Shown: positions 55,090 to 64,000 of the stretch, piece after piece
How positions within the stretch are numbered: the first letter of the stretch is position 1
Layout: each line of letters starts with the position of its first letter
NCBI RefSeq assembly: GCF_030867095.1
Contig: NC_081828.1
Location: 206,545,978-206,609,977, forward strand
Direction: 5' to 3'
Length of the DNA stretch: 64,000 nucleotides
From: Alligator mississippiensis
Lineage: Eukaryota > Chordata > Crocodylia > Alligatoridae
Position numbers and translations under genes: made by a program
The notes under the pieces: model-generated
Databases searched by the model: none
The model's input: the letters and a program-made list of their open reading frames with translations, nothing else
What the model was told of the DNA's origin: nothing

Positions 55090-57600
55090 CTGTTACACCA
55101 CCATACCAGTTTAAGGCTGAAAGAGAGCTTGAGAGATTGTACTGTCCATTCCCCTGCACTGTGGCAGGATAAATATACCTAGTCTATCCCTGACATAAGT
55201 TTGTCTAATTTGAGTTTGGAAAAATCTCCTCCAATAAAGGAGATTTTACATCCTGCTTAAACACCCTGTTCTGCTTCTTCACTACCCACATAGTTAGAAA
55301 GTGTCTTCATTTGCAGAAAACCTTTCTTGTCCTACCCATAGAGGATATAGGAAATAATTGATTACTATCCTCTTGAACAACTTTCTACATCTTGGAAGAT
55401 ACTACTGTGTTCCTCCTTTAGACTTTTCTTTTTCTAGACTAAACAAACTCAGTCCCTTCAACTGTTCTTCAGTGATCAAGCTTTCTAAACCTCTTATTAT
55501 TCTTGTTTCTTTCCTCTGGACTCTCTCCAGCTTGCCTACATGTTTCTTAAACAAGTACGGTGACTGAAGCTGGACCCAGTACTCGGGAAGAGGCCGCACC
55601 AGCACCAAGTAGAACAGAATAATTACCTTCTGTGTCTTACACACAACGTTCCTGCTAATACATTCCAGAATGAGAGTTGCCTTTTTTGCAACAACATCAC
55701 ATTGTTGAACCCTATTCAATATATGATCCACTCTAACTCCCAGATCCTCTTCTGCAGTTCTGCTGCCTAGTCAGTTATTTCCCATTTTATAAGCGTGCAT
55801 TTGATCTCTCTTTCCCAAGTGCACCAGCGTGTCCTTGTCTCCACTGAATTTCATCTTGCTGACTTTGGACCATTTCTCCAATTTATCGAGATCATTTTGA
55901 ATTCTGATCCTGTTCTCCGGAGTGCTTGTGACCCCTCCCAGCTCCGTCTCGTTGGCAAATTCTATAACTGTAGTCCATTTCCTCATCCAAGTTGTTAATG
56001 AGAATACTGAATGAAACCTGGCCCAGGACAGTTTCTGGCAGGACCTCACATGAAATGGCCTCTCAGTTGGACAGAAAATCATTATTAACTACTTTCTGAG
56101 TGCAGTTTCTTAACCAGTTGTTGCACCCATTTTAGGGTAATTTTACCTGGATCCTATTTCACAGAAGGGACCCTAAGGGTCATCTAGTTCAACTCCCTGA
56201 ACAAGTGCATGATTTGCTGTTCTTAAACCATGTCTTAATTTGCTTGTGAGAATGTCAGAGGGGAACAGTGTCAAAAGCCTTACAGAAGTCAAGATATGCC
56301 ACATCTGTTGCATTCTTCTTATTTGCTAGGCAACCGTACTGTCGAAAAAGGAGAGATTCTTGCATTTGACAAAACTTGTTTTTAACAAATCCAGGATGGC
56401 TTTTTTTTTTAATTGCCTTATTATTCTGAAGCTTCTTATTCATTGATCGTTTTAATACTTTGTTTCATTACCTTTTTGGGTATTGAAGCTAGGCTGACTA
56501 GTCTGTAATTCCCTGGATCCTACTTTATACTTTTTTTAAACATTGGTTTTGTATCTGCCCTTCCCCAGTCTTGTAAGAGCTTCCCTTTTCTCTCTTCGTT
56601 GGTGAAGATGATTGCTGATGTGTCCAGGATTGTTTCAGCTAGTTCCTTAAGTATTCTAGGCTGGGTTTCATCATGCCCTGCCAATTTAGATGTATCTAAT
56701 TTAGCTGAATATTCCTTAATCTGCTAAAATTAATTGTGCTAGGGTTCTGGTCACAATTAACTTGTTTTATGAAAACTGAGGCACAGAAAAGCATTGAATA
56801 CTTCGGGTATTCTCTGTATCATCTGTTACTGTATCAATATCATCTACTTTTTGCTCTCCTTTCTCAATAAGTAATATACCTATATTTCCCTTCCTCTTTC
56901 TCTTCTCTCTAAAGTATTTATAGAACTTCCCTTGTTGCCTTTATGCCTCATGCTAGTTGTAACTCATTTTACACCTAATTTTTATCCCTATGTGCTTGTG
57001 CTGTTCCCTTAAACTCAGTTATATATCCTTGTCACCACTTTTGTCTGATTTCTTTTTCATTTTCAGATCCTAAAAGCAGCCATGTTGATCTCGTACAATG
57101 CTTCCTGTCTCTCTCCCACACCAGGATAGTTTGCCATTGCGCCTTCCATATCATCTCTTTCACAAGTGCCAGCTCTCCTGTGCTCCTTTATTCCTTACAT
57201 TATCTCCCCAAGAGACCCTACCTGCCAGTTTGCTGAAGTGTGATTCTTTTGAAGGCCATTATACTTGCTCTGCTCTTTTTGCTGCTTCTTTTCCTTAGAA
57301 TCGTGAACTTTCTGTGTGTTACCACTTTCACCTAAATTACCTTCCACATTTTAGATCTTCAGCCAGTTCTTCCCTGTTTGTCGGAATCTAATCTAAAATA
57401 GCTGCTCCCCTAGTAACTTCCTCTAGTTTCTGAAATAATTTTCCCCTCAACCCATTTCAAGAATTTGTTTGGCTGTTTGTGTCTTGCTTTTCCAACAGAT
57501 ATCCTGGCAATTCAAGTTGCCTGTTACCCTGATCTTCTGGGTGCTCCTATTATTGCTCCAAAAGCCCTGTTCACGGTCTCCTTTAGCTTGAGTGGGTGCA
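55090..57600 (-). mobile_element. Old CR1/L3-like LINE, antisense, in intron 1
   Basis: Minus-strand ORF2 remains are recognisable: YLDFCKAFDTVP (56,260-56,300, RT motif A), then EFANETELGGVTSTPENR near 56,020-55,970 (from FADDTKLGG, catalytic Asp pair lost), DLDKLEKWS, VLVRPLPEY and LERVQRKETRIIRGLES (55,500-55,600). The 3-prime tail (CCCTGCACTGTGGCAGGATA on the plus strand) is near 55,152. It is collinear with the copy at 11,214-13,745. Endonuclease-region homology seems to reach about 57,560. It has many stops and frameshifts. A small younger CR1 tail sits inside at 56,155-56,235. Confidence 0.8.
56155..56235 (-). mobile_element. Tiny nested CR1 3-prime end
   Basis: Plus-strand text ACAGAAGGGACCCTAAGGGT then CATCTAGTTCAACTCCCTG is the antisense of a CR1 3-prime end. 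It interrupts the host LINE, whose aligned copy at 11.2-13.7 kb runs straight through at this point. Only about 80 bp were inserted, an extreme 5-prime truncation. Confidence 0.65.
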
Positions 57601-58679
57601 GCTGCCTCTCCTTTTGCTGGGTTCTTCCTGGTTCTCTATTTCCTACTTCCCATTCCCTCTATCTCTTATAACCTTTCCCATCCCCATTTTCTTTTCTTTT
57701 TTTCCTCCTTTTTTTTTTTTTTCTGTCCACTCCCTCCTATTAGCAGTGTTGCCAGTTCATGATATTTGGTATTCTTCTCAGACCATTCTCCAGGAAATTG
57801 TGTGATTGCACAGAAATCTTACCTTTTCTTTAACAAAAAGAAAAATGGTTCTTGTTCTCATATTTGCATGGAGAGGTTTGAAAACGGGAACCTGAGAGCT
57901 CTAAGAATTAGAATGTAAAAAAAAAAAATCCCCAAAGCTTAACTTCTTTCTAAAATCACCTGAGTTTTGAGCCTATATCCTCATAACTCCTTGTGGCCTA
58001 CTTCATATTTGCACATCTGGAGCTGGCAGTACGGCCACAGCGTGCTAGCAGTCTGCCTGCTTACCCAGTTTTCGAGCAGGAGGAGAATGAAACCAACACA
58101 GCCCTCAGTTCTGCTTTCATCCTGCTGGAGAAACACTGTGCAAGAGTTAATGCTTCTCTAGCCCACAGGGCATATGCGTGGGAGGGAGAGCTCATAGCAG
58201 CATAGCTCCTCAGGGAGCCGTGCTCCAAGGGTGGGGGGCGGGGTAGCCAGTCCAGAAAGCATCGGGAGGTTCCAGCTCTCAGCGCTGCTCCAAGATCTGT
58301 GTGGCTGCAGTCTGACTTCCCTGCTTAGCACTCCACGCAATTTCCAGGTTTGCTGCAAAGTAATAGATGACTTCTTGATAGGAGAATAGAAGGGAGACAT
58401 GAGGATTTTTAACTTTTAGGGTGTCTGTCAGGTTTTTCTGCCAGTGTATCGCAGGGAAAACTGTACAAGATACTTGAGCCCAAAAATGAGGGGAAGAAAT
58501 CTAGAAAATGCACTGATCTGTAGGTAGGATTGTCTCTAAATAAAATAGTTCCCTCACATCTACCATATGGCATTAAGAGGCAGATTGTGGCTGCCCTTTG
58601 TCCTAGTGCATAAATTGGGGTGACAGTTCAAAGAGCCTTCTCCCTCTTCCCGTATGCTCTTAAACAGGAGCCAGGTACA
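57601..58679 (+). other. KMT2C: KMT2C intron 1, T-rich and unassigned
   Basis: A pyrimidine/T run lies at 57,685-57,722. No gene is seen; the frames at 57,967-58,205 are chance. Confidence 0.45.
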
Positions 58680-59515
58680 GTGTTAGTTCCTTTCATTCAG
58701 TTGAGCTAAGTACAGACAGGCAAAAAGCCTGAGGCTGAATTGATTCAGTCTTTGCAGGTTAGTCTCAATTGCGGAGATTAAACTGAGAAACAAGTGAACA
58801 GACATTCACTTTTATTACGGGAAATGCAGCCACATGGCTCAGGCCAAAAGCTGGGGGTGCTAGCCAGCATGGGCTGTGTGTTCGCTTCCTCTTTCTGCTG
58901 CCCCTGAGGTCTCTGGGATTCGCATTCCAGAATCACAGCAGCAGGACTCTACAGGGTTGCTTATTACTACTTCTTCCTGCTTCCAGCTGCCTCTGGGACT
59001 TGTAGTCCACAGTCGCAGCCAGCCATAAGTTTTAGCAGCAGGGCAGCTCTGTACTTGGGGGAAGGTGGGCTTAACCCTGTTTCCTGGACACAGACCCCAG
59101 CCAGGGTTTGCATGGGTGGGGGCAATTCCTGCCTCTTCCTGTCCTCATCCCTGCCTGCACGCCCCCCACCCCCCGCCAACCCTTCTCTGCTGGAGCAGAC
59201 CGCACAGCACAGCACAGCCCAGGGCTGCAAAACATGCTGGGATGTGGCACCGGGGGGGGGCAGTGATTTAACTTGAACCAGGAAGGGGTCTAGGACAGAA
59301 GTTTCATAAACTGGCTTGACCCAAATCAGTTAAGTCTGATACAGCATTCAACCAGGTTTTTCTTAAGCCACTTTCAGCATTTTGAAACTGGTTTATGTGC
59401 ACATAGGTTTTGTTCTGTTACAGGCTTAAACCAGTTTCTGATGACTTAAGCTAGTTTATGCATAACTTCTGTCCCTGGCCTTGCAGTGCAGACGTAGCTG
59501 TGAGCTACACCTTGG
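58680..59515. mobile_element. Possible MITE with tandem GC-rich interior
   Basis: GAGCTAAGTACAGACAGGCA on the left and the reverse complement of the right (CAGCTACGTCTGCACTGCAA) look like decayed inverted ends. Inside, a unit TCTGCTGCCCCTG..TCTGGGATTC near 58,893 recurs as CCTGCTTCCAGCTGCCTCTG near 58,976. The outer arms carry several AAACTGGTTTA/TAAACCAGTTT words. Confidence is low. Confidence 0.35.
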
Positions 59516-60649
59516 AGACAGACGTGGCTATACAGGTGAGAAGAAGGTATGGCTCTTAGATGTTAGGTAATAGGACTGCATTGGCCCTAGTGTCCGCCTG
59601 AATTATAACTCTGGCTTAAATTATTGTACATGTTAAATCATTAGTGCCTGTTGTACAACATTTCATCTGTCTCAAAGCTTTGAGCTCAATTACAAGATCA
59701 GTACATTGATATTTTATAAAAATGGGAGACAAAAAGAGACATGTTCACAAAAAGAGAATTTTTTTTGCAGTCAGTCTAAAACAGGATTTTACTTGTTTTA
59801 ATAAGAATGGCACCAAGTCTTGGCGCACTGATTCAAGCATGCTTTCTCCGCCTAGTGTGGTCCCCTCAGGTAGGGCCTGAGGTACACATTTCTCAGTGCT
59901 GTTCTCCCAGTGTATTAGTATTGTTTTATATCCCTTGTGTTGACAAACAGGGAACAACAGTTCCTAGGCTATCAATCAGGTATTTTTAATTAATAGAATA
60001 AATCATAAGTAGAATCATTTGTAAAGGCAACTGACAATATTTTAAAAATCTGATATACTTTTCATAGTTTGTGCTGCCTGTCTTCATTTTACTTGAACTG
60101 GGCTTTATCTTGGTGAAAAGTATGTGTGGTAATGGGGGAGAGGGAAGGGAGGGTTCACTTGTGTTCACTCAAATTAAAGTCCTTTTCTGGACTGGGATTT
60201 AAGATGTTATATTAGTACATGTTAACTGACATGTTGTAAAAGTCTAGGGTAGACTAGACATATTGCCCTTAATATCCATAAACTGGTTGAGTTAAAGCCT
60301 AGACTAGTAGCTTTCAACCTTTTTAGACTCTCTCAGTATGCGTCAGCAGTGAGTTGGATGACTGTTTTAGTCCAGGCTATCTAACCGTGCACTGAGGCCC
60401 GGTGGTGAATTCTGGTGATGAATTTGTCTCCCAGCCCTGGAACTTCCTGTGTGGAAGTCCTTCCAAGTGAGTTGGACTGCCTGTGGATTGTATGGGCCTC
60501 CGTGCATCACTCTTATTCCAAAATTATAGTTTCTGTATTTTCAGATGTTTATATAGATACCTTGGTAGTCTATTCTGTTCAGACTTTTAGCCTTCCTGTT
60601 CTTTCAGATTTGCAAGGGAAAAACATCTCCAAGGCTTTACTGCAGTGGT
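59516..60649 (+). other. KMT2C: KMT2C intron 1, unassigned; repeat module at 60,236
   Basis: No exon. 60,236-60,310 carries the module shared with 42,991-43,085. Confidence 0.45.
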
Positions 60650-60955
60650 TCTCAACATTGTTAGCTTCAAAGCACACTTCATTAGACCATGCCAGCTCTT
60701 AGTTTTCACTCACTTGGGGTGGGGAGGGGGGGGTTGGCTTTCTCTTTTTTCGTAACTATAGAACTTCTTTTTTTTTCTGTTGCAAAGAGCGCAGGAAGAC
60801 CACAACAGGGCAGACTGTTTTTAACACTATAGATTCCTGTATGAACTCTCTTGTGATTTATGTTTGCCTGCCTAGCAGGGCTGACATTGTGTGGCAGCCC
60901 ACGGCACCCTTGAAAGGATTGCAGGCACCCTGGTTGAGAAATCACTGGTGTAGCA
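60650..60955. mobile_element. hAT MITE with CAGTGGTTCTCAAC ends (1 of 3)
   Basis: The left end reads CAGTGGTTCTCAACATTG and the reverse complement of the right reads CAGTGATTTCTCAACCAGG. This terminus is that of known hAT-Charlie type MITEs. No target duplication was found. Confidence 0.65.
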
Positions 60956-61126
60956 CTAACTCATCCAATGGGACATGGGCTGAGTTGCTGCTTTATTTTG
61001 CTTGCTTTGACAAAAGTTGTAGGAGGCGTTTTGTTAGACCGCCTTGCAACTCCACTTGACATTCTACTCTAGAGGAAGTCATTGGGCAGGCTAGCACATT
61101 AAATTATCTGGCCGGGTTGTAAACCA

Positions 61127-61206
61127 GTGGTTCTCAACTGTTTTAAATTCAGGTCACTCCTCCATAACTGCTTTTAATTTGGCGTCACCCCAGTTGAGAA
61201 CCGGTA
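61127..61206. mobile_element. hAT MITE remnant (2 of 3)
   Basis: An 80-bp copy made almost only of its ends: CAGTGGTTCTCAACTG on the left and CCAGTTGAGAACCGGT on the right. It is strongly deleted inside. Confidence 0.6.
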
Positions 61207-61229
61207 TTGTGTTGACTCAGTGTGCCTCA

Positions 61230-61490
61230 GTGGTTCTCAACACGGGTGATGCTTCCACCAAAGCCAGGTGGAACCACCCTGCATACAACCTGTATAGCTG
61301 TATATACACCCCTATATAGCTTCTGTCTTGAGGAGGAGCAGAGGGTGGGCAGGGAGGGGAAGGGTCAAACCAGGAAGGGCAGCAGCAGGCCCAAGAGCTC
61401 CTCCGTCCTTTAAGCTTATGCAGCCATACGTGAGGTTTGTGGGGCGGTTCCACCTGACTGCTGTGGCAGCCTGGTTAAAAACACTTTTGT
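61230..61490. mobile_element. hAT MITE (3 of 3)
   Basis: The left end is CAGTGGTTCTCAACACGG; the right end is decayed (CTGGTTAAAAACACTTTTG). Inner words GGTGGAACCACCCTGC and GGGGCGGTTCCACCTGACTG are inversely related, giving a subterminal inverted repeat. Non-coding. Confidence 0.55.
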
Positions 61491-61757
61491 AGACTAAGCT
61501 TTGCCTGGCTCTGATTGGGCGCATCTACACATGCATTAACGCACTTTAGTTAATGCACATTAAACTAGTACCTCCATTATGAGGTACTAGGAAAATGTGT
61601 ATCAGCCTGCCTTAATGTACGTTAACTAAAGGGCATGCTTTTTAAGTGACACTTAATGCACATTAGCCTATTTTCATGCATATTAAGTTAAAAGCACGGG
61701 GTGCCTGTACACGAGCACAGGGGCTGCTCCGATGTGCTGTCAATACAGCATGTCAGG

Positions 61758-61781
61758 GCAGACTCAATTAATTGAGTCTGC
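61758..61781. repeat. 24-bp perfect palindrome
   Basis: The half-site GCAGACTCAATT (61,758-61,769) is followed by its exact complement, centred between 61,769 and 61,770. Confidence 0.95.
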
Positions 61782-61815
61782 TGGAGCATGGTAATTGTCG
61801 TGCTTCAGAAGCCTT

Positions 61816-61950
61816 CAGTGTCTTGTGTATCAGTGTCCCCATGCTTCAAAATGGTGGTAGGGGCATTGGAAGTAAAGCTTGTTGACAGCTTTAGTTCAAG
61901 CACTCCTGCTGCCATTTTGAAGCATGGGGATGCTGATACGTGAGACACTG
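61816..61950. repeat. Inverted repeat, about 49-bp arms
   Basis: The left arm 61,816-61,864 and right arm 61,902-61,950 match as reverse complements except for a few sites. Shared blocks are CAGTGTCT, GTATCAG and CCCCATGCTTCAAAATGG. The spacer is about 37 nt. Confidence 0.88.
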
Positions 61951-62675
61951 GTGCTTTTAATTTGAGCAGCTCTTGGAGTCACTCTAATTAAAGCACTACC
62001 ACCCCCAACCTCGAGCATGTGTAAAAGCCCATGGTTTTTTAAGTGATACTTTAATGTGCATTACAATAGGCTAATGCACATTAACGTGCACCTGTAGACG
62101 CATCCATTGTGACCAACTAACACAGCAATTAACCCTTTGTTGTAAGTAGTGTACAGAAGGTTTTCATCCACCTTGTATTTACTTGATTGAGCTCATGAAC
62201 TCCCTCTACCAGTCTTGGGGAGATGAGACTAGTAAGTGAAAGAGTCTATTTTTCAGGTCCTCGTGCAGTGTTACACTGTTCTGATTCTTCAGATGTTAAG
62301 CTGTTTTCTGTTAAAGCTTTTAAAAACCATGGAAACATTTATTTTACCACTTGGTTTTCCTAAGCAATGGGTGCCCTGATCTGTATATTGGTCTGATTTG
62401 GGGCATGAGATATTTAGGACAGAGGCCTTGTCATTGCAGTTATGTGCAGCACTGAAATACAGAGCTGTGTAAACAACCAAGTTTTCTTTCTACTAAATTG
62501 TAAAGTATGTTGGGACCTAAACTTTCTGACTGTCCCTTATTTCTCTGTCGCAGTTAGGAGCCAGCCTGCAGCCCACAAGCAGGAGACATGCAGCCAGCGT
62601 GCCCCTGCAGCCACCTCTCCCACCATTACATGGCAGGAGAGGGACTGGAGAGGGGCACTGGTGCAGCCTCTAACC

Positions 62676-62840
62676 CAGGGGTGGGCAATTATTTCAGGCG
62701 GAGGGCCGCTTACTGAGTTTTGGCAAGCCATTGAGGGCCACACGACAGGCAGCCAGGGGCAGATAAATATGAATTTTCTTAATTTGGGCGGTGCCCTGTG
62801 GGCCGCATCTGGCCCCCAGGCCGCATTTTGCCCAGTGCTG
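62676..62840. mobile_element. 165-bp hAT MITE with perfect 8-bp duplication
   Basis: CTCTAACC is repeated exactly at 62,668-62,675 and 62,841-62,848. Ends are CAGGGGTGGGCAATTATTT (left) and CAGCACTGGGCAAAATGCGG (reverse complement of right), a known hAT MITE style. Inside, GGAGGGCCGC and GTGGGCCGCATCTGG repeat the same motif. It is among the best-preserved insertion footprints in the window. Confidence 0.85.
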
Positions 62841-62848
62841 CTCTAACC

Positions 62849-64000
62849 AGAAACAGACAGATTTTCAACATTACCTTCCTTTCTCAGCTTTTACAGCATT
62901 TGGGGTGTTTAATATCAGATGGCACCTGTATTTCCATTTCAGTGGAATATTTTTCTGTATTTTTGTGATGGGGAAAATATGGCTTGCCAGACTTTTTGTG
63001 GAAAAAACTTGTTTTGTTATCACCCTTCCCTTCCTCTCAATCCTCTAGTATCCAGTCCATTTGTCATCAGTCTCTCTGTGGTTCGACATACACTTGAAAA
63101 GTGCTCCAGTGTGGACAGTAATTAAGAGAAATGGTTCCCGCGTCACCGTTCCGTCTCATTCCCCTCAAATGGCGATGAAAAATGTTTAGCAAAGTTGTTT
63201 TCAACAGCCAGAAAAAAACAGGAGCAGACCCCATGTTCTGCTGCATTGCCCCATTACACTTTTTGTAGCAATGTTGAAAATAATCTTAGGGACATGGCCA
63301 GTCCCCATTCAACACCAGTTGAGCGGGCTCCAGCTGTTGGCATCTATTGTCAGCAGAGGTCTAATTGCGCAGGAGGTTTTAGACTTTCTCTTTTCCTCAG
63401 CTTGCTCCTTCTTTTCCCTTGTTTTTTAAACCCCTTCTTACACTTATTTTTCCCCCTCTTCCCCCACTTTCTGTTGCATCAAGTAACTATTTAATTAGCA
63501 TTCTGCATGATGTGATCCTACACAGTGGAGATTCCTCACAATAACACCAGCAGCAGTGTAAAACTGCCATAGATAACGTGATCCTTGTCCCTTCTCAGTG
63601 TGCCTATGGGAGGGCATTACTGCAGGTGACACAACCCTGGTCATCTACAAATAATACCAGGTAGGATTCCTTTCTGCAGTCTGGTGAACAATTTCAAGCT
63701 TTGCAGTGTTTGAAAAGCTCTGACAGTCGCACTACCTAAGCATAATGGCGTGTGTAGTACAGGCAGCTTTATCTTTCATTGGACTTGGTTGACTCAACTG
63801 AAATAATAAGCAGTACTTTTAACCAGAAATTCTTTGCAACTCCACTGTTGTCACTAGGATCACAGGAGCCAAAGATGGGACAAAACTTGGTCCTTTATAT
63901 TTAGAGTTACTGACGTTACTGTGCCTGCCTAGCATTACTGTTTCAGATTGTCTGTTTGCTAATAGCATGCTTGCTAGATATGAATCCAAACTTAATGGCT
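62849..64000 (+). other. KMT2C: KMT2C intron 1, last part in window
   Basis: No exon or clear transposon. The stretch 63,120-63,390 (CCCGCGTCACCGTTCCGTC, then GCGATG) keeps a few CpGs and has no repeat signs, so it might be conserved. A T/C-rich tract follows at 63,390-63,470. Confidence 0.45.

Larger units (their letters stand above)
61517..62105. mobile_element. 589-bp hairpin MITE of the CATCTACA family
   Basis: The left end reads GGGCGCATCTACACATGC and the reverse complement of the right reads GGATGCGTCTACAGGTGC. ATT is repeated at 61,514-61,516 and 62,106-62,108. Terminal arms are rich in TTAATGCACATTA words on both sides. The interior holds a perfect 24-bp palindrome and a second inverted repeat with about 49-bp arms, both listed. 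It is the longest and clearest member of the family seen at 16,876-17,131 and 41,040-41,272. No transposase is encoded. Confidence 0.7.

Noticed and set aside
62442-62846. 134-codon plus-strand frame
   Set aside because: It runs through the 165-bp hAT MITE and its duplication, so it is accidental.
46595-64000. KMT2C exon 2
   Set aside because: No reading resembling the expected PRSRGKTAVEDEDSMDG continuation was found by eye; intron 1 is likely longer than the window.
1-64000. Retroviral, LTR or Polinton-type fossils
   Set aside because: No paired long terminal repeats, gag-pol or envelope-like text was recognised. Short unclassified segments such as 11,600-12,047 are not called as such.

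Overview
The window looks like nuclear DNA of a sauropsid, most likely a crocodilian. This is inferred from the mix of CR1 LINEs of several ages, many hAT-like and 3-bp-target-site MITE-like DNA elements, a SINE with a CR1-type tail, a Tx1/L1-like LINE, and one vertebrate gene start inside a CpG island. There are no operons, bacterial genes or CRISPR arrays. Nothing was recognised as a retrovirus, LTR element or Polinton.

Only one host gene is visible. Exon 1 of KMT2C (MLL3, histone H3K4 methyltransferase) lies on the plus strand at 46,395-46,588. Its last 22 residues match the known vertebrate N-terminus including the first AT-hook, and it ends in a GTAAGT donor at the same codon phase as the mammalian gene. 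The flanking CpG island (about 45.7-46.8 kb) is the presumed promoter. From 46,589 to the window end is intron 1; I did not find exon 2. A second CpG island at 39.2-40.4 kb has no convincing reading frame and may be an upstream non-coding promoter.

The 45 kb upstream of KMT2C is gene-free and built largely of transposon layers. Main units are: a 485-bp hairpin MITE (1,595-2,079); a LINE fragment with a C-terminal zinc finger (6.6-7.8 kb); a fold-back hAT-like element (7,846-9,204); an old CR1/L3-like copy (11.2-13.7 kb); a Tx1-like LINE (17.7-19.5 kb) invaded by a hAT element, which was itself invaded by a tRNA-Arg-derived SINE; a fairly young CR1 (26.26-28.66 kb); two copies of an unclassified GC-rich-core element (28.8-29.7 and 35.9-37.0 kb); a hAT element inside an old CR1 (32.2-33.0 kb); and a MITE with a perfect hairpin near each end (34.7-35.4 kb). 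Intron 1 of KMT2C holds another old CR1/L3-like copy (55.1-57.6 kb), a cluster of hAT MITEs (60.6-61.5 kb), a 589-bp hairpin MITE (61.5-62.1 kb) and a 165-bp hAT MITE with a perfect target duplication (62.7 kb).

The most novel-looking material is (1) the SINE whose head is an intron-containing tRNA-Arg(TCT) and whose tail matches the CR1 present in the same window, (2) a group of short elements with 3-bp target duplications, GGG/GGC-CATCTACA or CATCC-type ends and strong internal hairpins, and (3) the repeated theme of GC-rich, internally duplicated cores held between transposon-like ends. Boundaries were read by eye and are approximate unless a target duplication is stated.
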